Assembly (NCBI GenBank): GCA_036398215.1
Contig: DASWHK010000007.1
Coordinates: forward strand, 1-17,990
DNA length: 17,990 nucleotides
Source of the DNA: DASWHK01 sp036398215
Lineage (GTDB): Bacteria; Acidobacteriota; UBA890
Direction of reading: 5' to 3'
Shown here: piece by piece, positions 6,954 to 13,958 of the stretch
How the letters are laid out: each line of letters begins with the position of its first letter
Position numbering within the stretch: the stretch's first letter is position 1
The notes under the pieces: model-generated
What the model saw: the letters and a program-made list of their open reading frames with translations, nothing else
Told to the model about the DNA's origin: nothing
The model's database searches: none
Position numbers and translations under genes: made by a program

Positions 6954-7357
6954 TGGCCAGCTCCTCGATGATCCCCGCCCGCCGGGGTTCGAGGCCGAAG
7001 CCCGGCGCGGGGGCGATGGGGACACTTCGTGTGCCCAATCTCGAGGGAAAAGTGCTGCAAGATCGCTGCCAGCGAGTCGCCCCCGCCCAGACCGCTCGCT
7101 GCGGGCGGCCCGCCAGCAACATTTGCGCCCCCACGGTGCAGGAAATTCATATCTGCTGCCTGCGGGGGCTTGCGGCGGCGGTGGCCGTTACCTCGCGCCT
7201 CGCGAGCCGCCGCGCACTGCCGCGCGACCGGCCGCGGAATCGGCCGGCGCGTTGCGCCGATCGGCACCGTCCTTGCAAGACCCTCGATGTTGATGGCTCG
7301 CGAGCCGGAGGGGCGCGCGAGGCAAGTTCGCGCTTCATCCTCGAGAAAGAGGCCGAT
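6954..7357. other. Divergent intergenic region (about 400 nt)
   Basis: This lies between the minus-strand phosphoesterase pair and the plus-strand Omp85 operon, so it should hold two promoters, but I cannot place them reliably. A stem-loop around a TTC loop occurs at about 7018-7036 (CACA/TGTG flanked by GGG/CCC with one mismatch). An AT-richer patch near 7140-7155 (GAAATTCATATCTG) is the best candidate for promoter sequence. No gene seen. Confidence 0.4.
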
Positions 7358-8842
7358 ATGAGGGCTCGTCCCGCACCAAATGGAGCCTCCGCCGGATTCG
7401 TGCAACGACCGGCGGCGGCGTTGCTCGTTCGGGCGCCGGCGACGTGGCGGTCGTTGTCACGGCTCGTCCTGGCGCCAGCCATATTGTCGTTGTCGTCGCT
7501 CGTTCTGGTGCCGGCGATCGCCCATGCGCAATCGCCCGCCGGCGAGGCAGGCGACGTTACCGGCCAGCAGCAGAACGCCACGGGCGACGCGCCCGCCAGC
7601 CAGCAGCGGAGCGCCGCCGGCGAGGTGGCCGCCGCCAGCGGCCAGGAAGCACAGAACGGCGACGCTTACGGCCGCGCCGAGCTGTGGGCCGCCCGGCGCG
7701 CCGAGAAGCGGGCCAGCCTGCAGCCCGCCGAGCCGACCTCCGGCTCCCCGATCCTCGGCACCGTCGCCATGGTGGTGGGTCGGGTCCGGCACGTCGAGCG
7801 GGCCGGCGACGGGCTCTCGCTGGTCGTCGGTGGCAAAGAGTCCGGGAGCGGCATCCAGGGCGGGGCTCAGTGGCGCGACATGGCGCTCGGCCGTGGGGAC
7901 CTGGAGCGCAACAGTGCGAATCGCGCCGACCTGACCCTGCGGGCGATCGCCAGCGAATCCGGATACACCGGCGCCATGGCCGAGCTGGCGTTGCTCGAGC
8001 TCGGCGGCCTGCCCGTCAACCTGGCGCTGCGCGGCGCCCACGAACGCCGCGCCCACGACGCCTTCTTCGGGATCGGCCCCGAGACCGTCAAGGACGACGA
8101 GACGGTCTTCGCGCTGCGCGGATCCGAGGCCGGGCTCGACGCCTGGTGGTCGGGAATCGAGGGGCTGCGGGTGGGCGCCGGGCTCGGCGTCCTCGGCTTC
8201 GATCAGCGCTTGTCGCCGCAAGCCGACGATCGCTCGATCGAGGAAGCATTCACGCCCGCCGAGGCGCCGGGGCTAGGCGCCGAGCCGACGCTCGCCCGTC
8301 TGGTCGCCTTCGTCGAGTACGACCGGCGGGACAGCCGCGACTACCCGCGCGACGGCAGCTACTGGACCCTGTCGCTCGCCGACCATCGCGAGCTCGACGG
8401 CGATCGCTTCGGCTTCCGGCGGCTCCGCGCCGAGACCCACCACTACTTTCCCTTCGTGAAGTCCCGGAGGGTGATCGCGATCCGGGCGCTGGCCGACCTG
8501 ACCGACGCCCACGACGGGCGGCTGATCCCCTTCTGGCTGCAGCCCAGCCTGGGCGGCGGCGAGGACATGCGCGGCCTTTCGACGTTCCGGTTCCGCGCCC
8601 CCCACAAGCTGCTGGTGCAAGCGGAGTACCGCTGGGAGGCCTGGGTCGGCCTCGACATGGCGCTGTTCTTCGACGCCGGCCAGGTCTTCGCCCACCGCAG
8701 CGAGCTCAGCCTCGGAAACCTGCAGACGTCCTACGGCGTCGGCTTCCGCTTCAAGCTGCAGGATTCGATGCTGCTGCGTTTCGACATCGGTTATGGCAGT
8801 GGCGGGCTCAAGCCCGATCTCAGCTTCAACCGGATCTTCTAG
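7358..8842 (+). CDS. Omp85/BamA-like outer-membrane barrel protein (494 aa)
   Basis: The ATG at 7358 follows AAAGAGG with five-base spacing. A long signal peptide ends in AHA-QS (about residue 57). Residues 58-130 are Gln/Ala/Gly-rich and probably disordered. From about 130 the sequence becomes a D15/Omp85 barrel, with FVEYDRRDSRDYPRDGSYW and then PSLGGGEDMRGLSTFRFR (the lid-loop (V/I)RG-type region), and ends FNRIF with a terminal Phe as expected for Bam recognition. No POTRA domain is evident, unlike BamA/TamA (at least one POTRA), so it is a POTRA-less or divergent member. The stop TAG is embedded in the AGGAGG of the next gene, so the pair is tightly coupled. The signal peptide contains a triplicated DNA repeat (7423, 7462, 7498). 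Role is inferred as a channel or insertase serving its partner. Confidence 0.87.
   Translation: MRARPAPNGASAGFVQRPAAALLVRAPATWRSLSRLVLAPAILSLSSLVLVPAIAHAQSPAGEAGDVTGQQQNATGDAPASQQRSAAGEVAAASGQEAQNGDAYGRAELWAARRAEKRASLQPAEPTSGSPILGTVAMVVGRVRHVERAGDGLSLVVGGKESGSGIQGGAQWRDMALGRGDLERNSANRADLTLRAIASESGYTGAMAELALLELGGLPVNLALRGAHERRAHDAFFGIGPETVKDDETVFALRGSEAGLDAWWSGIEGLRVGAGLGVLGFDQRLSPQADDRSIEEAFTPAEAPGLGAEPTLARLVAFVEYDRRDSRDYPRDGSYWTLSLADHRELDGDRFGFRRLRAETHHYFPFVKSRRVIAIRALADLTDAHDGRLIPFWLQPSLGGGEDMRGLSTFRFRAPHKLLVQAEYRWEAWVGLDMALFFDAGQVFAHRSELSLGNLQTSYGVGFRFKLQDSMLLRFDIGYGSGGLKPDLSFNRIF
7423..7522 (+). repeat. Three degenerate ~36-nt repeats in the signal-peptide coding region
   Basis: Units begin GCTCGTTC at 7423, GCTCGTCC at 7462 and GCTCGTTC at 7498. 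They encode LLVRAPATWRSL, RLVLAPAILSLS and SLVLVPAIAHA. Spacing is 39 and 36 nt, both in frame, so the repeats lengthen the hydrophobic core and its approach without breaking the frame. Confidence 0.6.
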
Positions 8843-8852
8843 GAGGTCGCTC

Positions 8853-10688
8853 GTGAAGAACTCTCGCAGGGGTCGCCCGATCAGATCGCCGGCTCGCCCC
8901 GGCCCCGGAGACGTTGCCCGGAAAGGAATGGGTTGGCGCCGCGCCTCACTCTTCGCGCATTCCCCTTCGGAAAGGGTGGGAGCCGCCGCCGCCCCCGCCG
9001 CTTTGCGGCCGTTGCTGGCGGCGCTGCTGCTGGGCGCCCTGTGGGCGCCGCAGCTCGCCGCGGTTACCCCACCGCAGCAGGAGCCGGTCGTCTTCTATCC
9101 CGATGATCCCTTGTGGGTCGATCGCGACGACCACGACATCCCGCCGCCGGCGGCGCGGGAATCGTCGGCCTTTTTCGACGGCCTGATCGAGTCTTTCACC
9201 GACCCGAAGGACGACGGCACCCCGGCGCTCAACGTCAACACGCTGGACGAGGTGCCCGACTCGACCTGGTTCACCAACCGCCACGGGCGCCGCCCGATGA
9301 GCATCGAGGAGCTGCGGCAGGGGCCGGACCGGGCGGGGCCGCCGGCGGACGGCGACTGGCTGATCGTCGACCTGACGGCCGAGGGACGAACCCCGAAGTT
9401 CACCATCGAGGACGCCCGCGAGAAGCGCTACATCGTCAAGCTCGACTCCCCCGATTACCCGGAGCTGATGTCGAGCACCGAGGTGATCTGCACCAAGCTC
9501 TTCCACGCCTTCGGCTACCACGTCCCGGAGAACTACGCCGTCACCTTCGACCCCGGCCAGCTGGTCAAGGAAACCGCCGACGGGGAGAGGGAGGCCGCCG
9601 CCATCGACTTCCTCGACGCCATACCTCGCAACAGCGACGGCCGGATCCGCGCCGTCGCCAGCCTCTATCTGCCGGGCAAGCCGCTCGGGCCGTTCGCCTA
9701 CGAGGGGACCCGGCCCGACGACCCCAACGACATCTTTCGGCACCAGCACCGCCGAGAGCTGCGCGGCCTGCTGGTCTTCGCCGCCTGGCTCAACCACACG
9801 GACGTGAAGGCGGGCAACAGCCTCGACATGCTGATCGAGGAGGACGACCGCGCCTACGTCCGCCACCATCTCATCGACTTCGGCTCGGCGCTCGGCAGCG
9901 CCGCCGTCGGCGTGAAGGACCCGCTCTCCGGCTACGAGCGCTACTTCGAGCCCCAGAAGCTGATCATGAGCGCCCTGTCGCTGGGCTTGTGGGTGCGGCC
10001 GTACCTCCTGCTCGACTACCCCGAGCACCCGGCGGTGGGCAACCTCGAGGCCGATTACTACCAGCCCTGGCTGTGGAAGCCGCCGATCGCCAACCCCGCG
10101 TTCCAGCTCGCCGACGCCGCCGACGTCTTCTGGGCGGCGCGCATCGTTTCCCGTTTCGACGACGAGGCGATCCGCGCGGTGGTATCGACGGCCAAGATCA
10201 GCGACCCCGAGGCCGAGGAGCTGCTCGCCGAGATCCTCATCGAGCGGCGCGACAAGACCGCCGCCTGGTTCCTTACCCGTACCAACCCGCTCGACGGCTT
10301 CCAACTGCGGGCCGACGCCTCCGGGCTCCGCCTGCTCTTCGAGAACGCCGCGGAGCGCAGCGGCTTCGCGCCGCCGGGATCGTCGTTCAGGTCCCGCTGG
10401 TTCCGGCCCGACAACCGCTCGGGGTCGCGGACGCCGACCGGCGACGAAGAAACGACGAGCGAGCCGTCGCTGGCGGTCCCCGAGGATGCCTGGGGCCCGG
10501 CGGACGACCACGGGCTCCGCTACGCGACGGTCGAGATCTCGACGCGCCATCCCCGCTATCCGCACTGGGCGCGGCCACTGACCGTCACCCTCCGGCTCGC
10601 CGGCGACGGGCCCGAGGTGGTCGGCATCCGGCGGCCCCACGAGATGCCGGCGCAGGGCAAGGCGACCGAGCTTCCCAGCGGAGCATGA
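8853..10688 (+). CDS. Exported protein with HipA/Fam20-like kinase motifs (611 aa)
   Basis: The GTG at 8853 has AGGAGG (8841-8846) six bases upstream. A hydrophobic segment at residues 51-70 (LRPLLAALLLGALWAPQLAA) looks like a signal peptide behind a basic N-region. The central part carries an apparent complete set of atypical-kinase landmarks. YIVKLD has Lys196 as the beta3 lysine and SSTEV has Glu210 as the helix-C glutamate. LNHTDVKAGN has His315, Asp317 and Asn322 as a catalytic loop, and LIDFGSALG has Asp342 as the metal-binding DFG. Spacing resembles HipA/Fam20-type lipid- or protein-kinase folds rather than Hanks kinases. The C-terminal 90 residues (about 520-611) are Pro/Gly/Asp-rich with a small beta segment. 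It follows the Omp85 gene by 10 nt, and its stop overlaps the first micro-ORF (ATGA). A periplasmic or surface kinase is my inference; activity and nucleotide source are unknown, and a pseudokinase or structural homologue is possible. Confidence 0.8.
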   Translation: MKNSRRGRPIRSPARPGPGDVARKGMGWRRASLFAHSPSERVGAAAAPAALRPLLAALLLGALWAPQLAAVTPPQQEPVVFYPDDPLWVDRDDHDIPPPAARESSAFFDGLIESFTDPKDDGTPALNVNTLDEVPDSTWFTNRHGRRPMSIEELRQGPDRAGPPADGDWLIVDLTAEGRTPKFTIEDAREKRYIVKLDSPDYPELMSSTEVICTKLFHAFGYHVPENYAVTFDPGQLVKETADGEREAAAIDFLDAIPRNSDGRIRAVASLYLPGKPLGPFAYEGTRPDDPNDIFRHQHRRELRGLLVFAAWLNHTDVKAGNSLDMLIEEDDRAYVRHHLIDFGSALGSAAVGVKDPLSGYERYFEPQKLIMSALSLGLWVRPYLLLDYPEHPAVGNLEADYYQPWLWKPPIANPAFQLADAADVFWAARIVSRFDDEAIRAVVSTAKISDPEAEELLAEILIERRDKTAAWFLTRTNPLDGFQLRADASGLRLLFENAAERSGFAPPGSSFRSRWFRPDNRSGSRTPTGDEETTSEPSLAVPEDAWGPADDHGLRYATVEISTRHPRYPHWARPLTVTLRLAGDGPEVVGIRRPHEMPAQGKATELPSGA

Positions 10689-10750
10689 GGAGGACGCACA
10701 AGACGGGGATGATGTCTGCGGTCAGGACCGGAAAAGAGAACCATCGATGA
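10685..10750 (+). CDS. Micro-ORF 1 (21 aa)
   Basis: The ATG overlaps the upstream TGA as ATGA. The peptide starts MRRTHKTG and continues MMSAVRTGKENHR, the second part being the repeat-type sequence. The TGA (10748-10750) overlaps the next ATG at 10747. It could be a coupling leader or simply a by-product of the repeat; expression is not shown. Confidence 0.4.
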   Translation: MRRTHKTGMMSAVRTGKENHR

Positions 10751-10782
10751 CGTCTGCGGTCAGGAAAAGAACCCAACGATGA
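10747..10782 (+). CDS. Micro-ORF 2 (11 aa)
   Basis: The peptide is MTSAVRKRTQR. Its start overlaps the stop of micro-ORF 1 and its own TGA overlaps the next ATG at 10779. It differs from micro-ORF 3 at three bases, all changing the amino acid, so peptide-level conservation is not indicated. Confidence 0.4.
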   Translation: MTSAVRKRTQR

Positions 10783-10814
10783 TGTCTCCGGTCAGGAAAG
10801 GAACCCAACGATGA
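10779..10814 (+). CDS. Micro-ORF 3 (11 aa)
   Basis: The peptide is MMSPVRKGTQR, the central copy of the array. CAGGAAAAGAACC lies just before its ATG as a weak ribosome site. Its TGA (10812-10814) overlaps the next ATG at 10811. Confidence 0.4.
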   Translation: MMSPVRKGTQR

Positions 10815-10855
10815 TGTCTCCGGTCAGGAAAGACCCCAAAGGAGAGAGACGATGA
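10811..10855 (+). CDS. Micro-ORF 4 (14 aa), overlaps start of the Gly-zipper gene
   Basis: The peptide is MMSPVRKDPKGERR. Its TGA (10853-10855) overlaps the ATG at 10852 of the following gene, and its coding sequence contains that gene's ribosome site (AAAGGAGAG). Ribosomes finishing it would terminate exactly on the main start, a standard geometry for termination-reinitiation coupling. Confidence 0.45.
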   Translation: MMSPVRKDPKGERR

Positions 10856-11772
10856 TGAAAAGCAACCAGCGAACCAGCCGGCATCCCAGCGTATCCACGG
10901 CGTTGTATGGCCTGGCGGTCACGGCGGTCGCCGTTGCCGCGGCCACCGTCCTTGCCGTACCCCACGCGGCCTCGGGCGTCACGACGACCCCCCAGGCCCT
11001 GCAGGCGGAGCTCGAGCGCAGCCTTCCCGCCGGCCAGGCTCCCCACTTCTACTGGCAGGTGCTCACCGCGATGGGCTACGAGGTCGAGGAGATCGACTAC
11101 GAGAAGGACGACTACGTCGACTTCGAGGTGGTCAAAGACCGCGAAGCCTATGAGGTCCGCCTCGATCTCGAGGAGCGGCAGTCGCGCGTCCGCACGGTCG
11201 AGGTCCGGCTGATCAACCCCGACGACTTCGACGGCAACCTCAGCAGCGACGAGTTCGCGGTCGTCGCCGCCGGCACGATGATCCCCGTCGAGCTCGGCAA
11301 CTACCTGAGCTCGGAGGACAGCGAGCGCGGCGATGAGTTCACGCTCATCGTCACCGAGATGGTCGATGCCGACGTCCCGGTCGGCACCATCATCGAAGGC
11401 AGGGTGGCCTCCGTGCGGCCCGCCGAGCGCCCGCGGCGCTCCGGCAGGCTGGTGCTCGAGGCGACCTCGATGCGGATCAACCGCGGGGACGTCCCGATCA
11501 CCGCCGCGATCACCGCCCGCGGCGCCGACATCGACGAGGACGACGAAGGGATCAAAGAGGACCTCGAGGACCTCAAGGAGGTCGGCATCGGCGCCGCCGT
11601 GGGCGCGGTGATCGGCGGAATCGTCAAGGGGACCAAGGGAGCTCTCGCCGGGCTGATCATCGGCGGCGCTGGAACCTTCATGGCCACCGAGGGCGACGAG
11701 GTCGAGCTGACCGCCGGCACTCCGCTGTTGATCGAGGTGCTCAGGGACATCGAGATACCACAGGATCGCTGA
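10852..11772 (+). CDS. Exported glycine-zipper envelope protein (306 aa)
   Basis: Starts ATGATGAAA after AAAGGAGAG. The basic N-terminus and hydrophobic stretch (residues 14-41, ending AVPHAA-SG) form a signal peptide. Residues about 45-120 resemble a PepSY-like alpha/beta unit (FYWQVLTAMGYEVEEIDYEK, then alternating acidic strands). Residues about 135-220 form a beta-rich middle domain with VPVGTIIEGRVASVRP, similar to segments in VirB10/TrbI-type and other envelope beta-domains; this is a resemblance only. A glycine zipper follows (about 245-275, GIGAAVGAVIGGIVKG then GALAGLIIGGAGTF), which in YMGG/Rcs-lipoprotein-type families inserts into or packs along membranes. Last gene of the apparent Omp85-kinase-like operon; its translation may be coupled to the micro-ORF chain. 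Exact role unknown. Confidence 0.85.
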   Translation: MMKSNQRTSRHPSVSTALYGLAVTAVAVAAATVLAVPHAASGVTTTPQALQAELERSLPAGQAPHFYWQVLTAMGYEVEEIDYEKDDYVDFEVVKDREAYEVRLDLEERQSRVRTVEVRLINPDDFDGNLSSDEFAVVAAGTMIPVELGNYLSSEDSERGDEFTLIVTEMVDADVPVGTIIEGRVASVRPAERPRRSGRLVLEATSMRINRGDVPITAAITARGADIDEDDEGIKEDLEDLKEVGIGAAVGAVIGGIVKGTKGALAGLIIGGAGTFMATEGDEVELTAGTPLLIEVLRDIEIPQDR

Positions 11773-11774
11773 GC

Positions 11775-11803
11775 CCGGGTTCCGTCCGCGCGACGGGACC
11801 CGG
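11775..11803 (+). terminator. Stem-loop after the Gly-zipper gene
   Basis: CCGGGTTCCGTC (11775-11786) pairs with GACGGGACCCGG (11792-11803) with one G-T wobble and a five-base loop, immediately after the stop. There is no T-tract, but the position suggests the end of the 7358-11772 operon. Confidence 0.5.
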
Positions 11804-11887
11804 CCAGACGCCGCCCGGTAACTTCTTCCCCTGCTGTGAACATCCTTCACGGTCGGGAGGCAGCCACCGGGCGTCGTTGTCTGCAAC

Positions 11888-11903
11888 GCCGCTCTAGAGC
11901 GGC
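11888..11903. promoter_or_regulatory. 16-bp perfect palindrome upstream of the sortase-substrate gene
   Basis: GCCGCTCTAGAGCGGC is fully self-complementary and lies about 175 nt upstream of the 12077 start in a 300-nt gap. GTTG-TCTG-CAAC directly precedes it. It could be a dimeric regulator site; as RNA it would be a hairpin with almost no loop. No other copy was seen in the window. Confidence 0.35.
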
Positions 11904-12076
11904 AATCAACCCGGTCTTGTCGCGTGGCACGGTGCTTGCTTGCTTGTAGTCACCGAGAGCACAACCACCAACAGCGTCCTCGCGGCCAAGGTGGCCGGCT
12001 TTCGAAGCGCGGAGCGAGCATCATCGCCAGCGTCGAGGCGCTCACAACGCAAGAGCAAGTTGCGAAGGAGGTCTTC

Positions 12077-12583
12077 ATGCGAAGAGCCATCTTCCCGATC
12101 ACCCTGGCAGCCATCCTGGCGATGGCGGGCCTGGCCCTCGCGCAGGCGCCGCCCGCGGCGCAGGTGGGCCAGCAGAACCTCAACGAGAGATCGATCACCG
12201 GCACCATCGAGTCCGCCGATGCCGATCTGCTCGTCATCAACAGCGACACCGGGCGCATGTACTTCGTGCTCGAGGCAACCACTGAGAAGCCGGCCATGCT
12301 GAACCGTGGCGACCGGGTCGAGGTCTTCTATCGCCCCGGCGATGACGGCGAGCGTGACGTTGCCCTTCGTATCGTCGCTGAGGAGCCGGAAGCGGTCGTG
12401 GCCGAGGAGCCCCCGGTCACCGACGAGCCCCCGGTCACCGACGAGCCCCTGCCGGCCGACGAGCGCGTCGAGGCACGGGATGATGCCCTGCCCCGAACCG
12501 CCAGCCGCGTACCGCTGCTGGGTCTGATCGGCGCCTTGTCGCTCCTCGGAGCGGCGGGCCTGAGCCTGGCGGCCAGGTCGTAA
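12077..12583 (+). CDS. Sortase substrate: small exported protein with LPRTA sorting signal (168 aa)
   Basis: AAGGAGGT five bases before the ATG at 12077 fixes the start. Signal peptide MRRAIFPITLAAILAMAGLA, then LAQA, with cleavage near residue 24. A small beta-rich domain (about 38-100, ITGTIESADADLLVINSDTG onward) resembles DUF5666/OB-like folds. An acidic Pro-rich linker contains two exact 18-nt repeats (12407-12424 and 12425-12442, PPVTDE). The C-terminus has the tripartite cell-wall sorting layout: LPRTA (138-142), a hydrophobic helix (146-165, LLGLIGALSLLGAAGLSL) and a basic tail (ARS). LPxTA is the motif of class D sortases, and a sortase gene follows 214 nt downstream. In a diderm the acceptor is unknown. 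Confidence is high for the layout and good for the pairing. Confidence 0.88.
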   Translation: MRRAIFPITLAAILAMAGLALAQAPPAAQVGQQNLNERSITGTIESADADLLVINSDTGRMYFVLEATTEKPAMLNRGDRVEVFYRPGDDGERDVALRIVAEEPEAVVAEEPPVTDEPPVTDEPLPADERVEARDDALPRTASRVPLLGLIGALSLLGAAGLSLAARS

Positions 12584-12603
12584 CCCGATAGGGCTGCCGT
12601 CGA

Positions 12604-12629
12604 CCGCGGCTCCCGCGCGGGGGCCGCGG
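12604..12629 (+). terminator. GC-rich stem-loop after the sortase-substrate gene
   Basis: CCGCGGCTCCC (12604-12614) and GGGGGCCGCGG (12619-12629) form an 11-bp stem with one wobble and a four-base loop, 20 nt past the stop. No T-run follows. It could attenuate read-through into the sortase gene. Confidence 0.45.
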
Positions 12630-12667
12630 CGCGGTGGCTCCGATGGTAGGAACAGGAGCGAGAGCGA

Positions 12668-12716
12668 GCGCCCCACTGCGGATCCCATGCTTCGCATGGT
12701 TCTCGGGGTGGGGCGC
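12668..12716. repeat. Nested inverted repeat (REP-like) between substrate and sortase
   Basis: The outer arms GCGCCCCAC (12668-12676) and GTGGGGCGC (12708-12716) are perfect. Inside them CCATGC (12685-12690), TTC and GCATGG (12694-12699) form a second perfect hairpin. Both strands can fold it. Function unknown; it may be a REP-type element or a processing/terminator structure. Confidence 0.45.
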
Positions 12717-12797
12717 CGCCCTCATCGCTTTCCACGACCTCTGCAGCGCCGACCCATCTCGCCATCGTCCTGATCGTCCTGATAGGTCGCGCGGAGA

Positions 12798-13607
12798 ATG
12801 ATCGTGCCGGACAAGCCGGAGCGCCACCACTGGCAACTGCCTCGACGTCGGCCGGAGAGCCGCGGCCCGGGGCTTTCCGAGCCTCCGCCGAAGAGCCCCT
12901 ACCTGAAGAGCCTCTACGCGCAGCTCCCCCAACGCCGCTCGAAGGGCCGCGGTCTGGCGCTCGCCCAACGGCTGCTGCTCGCCGCCGGGATCCTCCTCTG
13001 CGGCTACGCGGTGGTCAGCTATTTCGAGGCGCAGGCGTACAACCGGCAGCAGCTGCAAGCGCTCGACGAGGTCATCGCGGCGCGCCGCGCCGCCGAGAGC
13101 GCCGCGGCGCTCGTGGGCGGCGAGGAGAGCTTCCGGGGCGCCCGGGTCGCGCCCCTGCGCTCGGGCCTGGTGGGCCGTATCGACGTGGCCCGGCTCGGCA
13201 TCTCCGCGGCGATCATGGAAGGCATCGATCCATCGACCTTGCGGGGCGCCGTCGGCCACATACCGGGCACCGCATTGCCGGGCGACCTGCTGGGCAACGT
13301 CGGGCTGGCCGCCCACCGCGACGGCCTGTTCAGCGCCCTGCACGGCGTCGAGGCCGGCGACCGGATTCGGATCCAGACCCCCGAGGGCACCCACGACTAC
13401 GTCGTCTCGGGCACGACGATCGTCGACCCCGACGAGACCTGGGTGCTCGATCCGGCCCCGCGGCGGCATCTCACGCTGGTGACCTGCCACCCCTTCAACT
13501 ACTTCGGGCCGGCGCCGCAACGCTTCGTCGTCCACGCCACCGCGGCGAGCGCCGTCGCCGCCGAGCCCGGCGTCGCGACACCACCGGCATCGAGCAGCGA
13601 GCGCTGA
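12798..13607 (+). CDS. Class D-like sortase (269 aa)
   Basis: A basic N-terminus and one transmembrane helix (about 57-76, AQRLLLAAGILLCGYAVVSY) anchor a sortase domain (about 125-248). Catalytic residues are His173 in GLAAHRDGLF, Cys230 in TLVTCHPF and Arg242 in PAPQRFVV. GHIPGTALPGDLLGNVGLAAHRD is the conserved class D/E block. The enzyme cleaves between Thr and the next residue of an LPxT motif and transfers the protein to a nucleophile; the adjacent LPRTA protein is the obvious substrate. GGAG (12793-12796) is too close to the ATG at 12798 but sits seven bases before GTG 12804, so the true start may be two codons later. The tail after 250 is Ala/Pro/Ser-rich and probably disordered. Confidence 0.92.
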   Translation: MIVPDKPERHHWQLPRRRPESRGPGLSEPPPKSPYLKSLYAQLPQRRSKGRGLALAQRLLLAAGILLCGYAVVSYFEAQAYNRQQLQALDEVIAARRAAESAAALVGGEESFRGARVAPLRSGLVGRIDVARLGISAAIMEGIDPSTLRGAVGHIPGTALPGDLLGNVGLAAHRDGLFSALHGVEAGDRIRIQTPEGTHDYVVSGTTIVDPDETWVLDPAPRRHLTLVTCHPFNYFGPAPQRFVVHATAASAVAAEPGVATPPASSSER

Positions 13608-13958
13608 GCCGCCCGGCCGATGCTCGGCACGATTCTCGGAGCCGGCCCGTCTCGGGGCGCTCGCGCTGACGTCCTGCACGTCGTGCAGCTGCCTCGCAAC
13701 AAATGCACGGCGCAAGCGAGCCATGGCAGCCGGCAACACGCCGCCACGGACGCAACGGCTCCCACGATTCCCGTCGCTGCCGCCGGCTCGCACCGATCGA
13801 CGACGATCGGCCGCCGGCGATGCTCCCCCGGCGAGGGTGGCATACGCGTTGCAAGACAGAGGCAGAGGAACCGAAGTTCCCGTTACCCCGCAGAGACTAC
13901 GGACGGCGCTTCGGCAGCGACGCCGAGCTCGTTCCGGAAAGGTGCTGGTCGCGACGGT
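13608..13958. other. Intergenic region with a 15-bp palindrome
   Basis: About 350 nt with no convincing gene. CTGCACGTCGTGCAG (13674-13688) is a near-perfect palindrome (seven-base arms around one T), and a small GGAAC/GTTCC hairpin with loop CGAA lies at 13867-13880. Either could be a regulator site for the downstream stress-type operon. No clear promoter boxes. Confidence 0.4.

Larger units (their letters stand above)
10685..10855 (+). repeat. Tandem repeat forming a chain of overlapping micro-ORFs
   Basis: Four repeat units start GATGATG or GATGACG at 10708, 10746, 10778 and 10810 (spacing 38, 32, 32); a fifth GATGATG at 10851 is the start of the Gly-zipper gene itself. Consensus: GATGATGTCTCCGGTCAGGA, then AAGGAACCCAAC. 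Because 12 codons minus a 4-nt overlap equals 32, each unit ends in a TGA that overlaps the next ATG (CGATGATG). The chain begins at an ATGA overlapping the stop of the kinase-like gene. Each unit also carries a purine-rich ribosome-site-like stretch 7-8 nt before the next ATG, and these improve toward the main gene (AAAAGA, AAAGGA, AAAGGAGAG). Confidence 0.9.
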
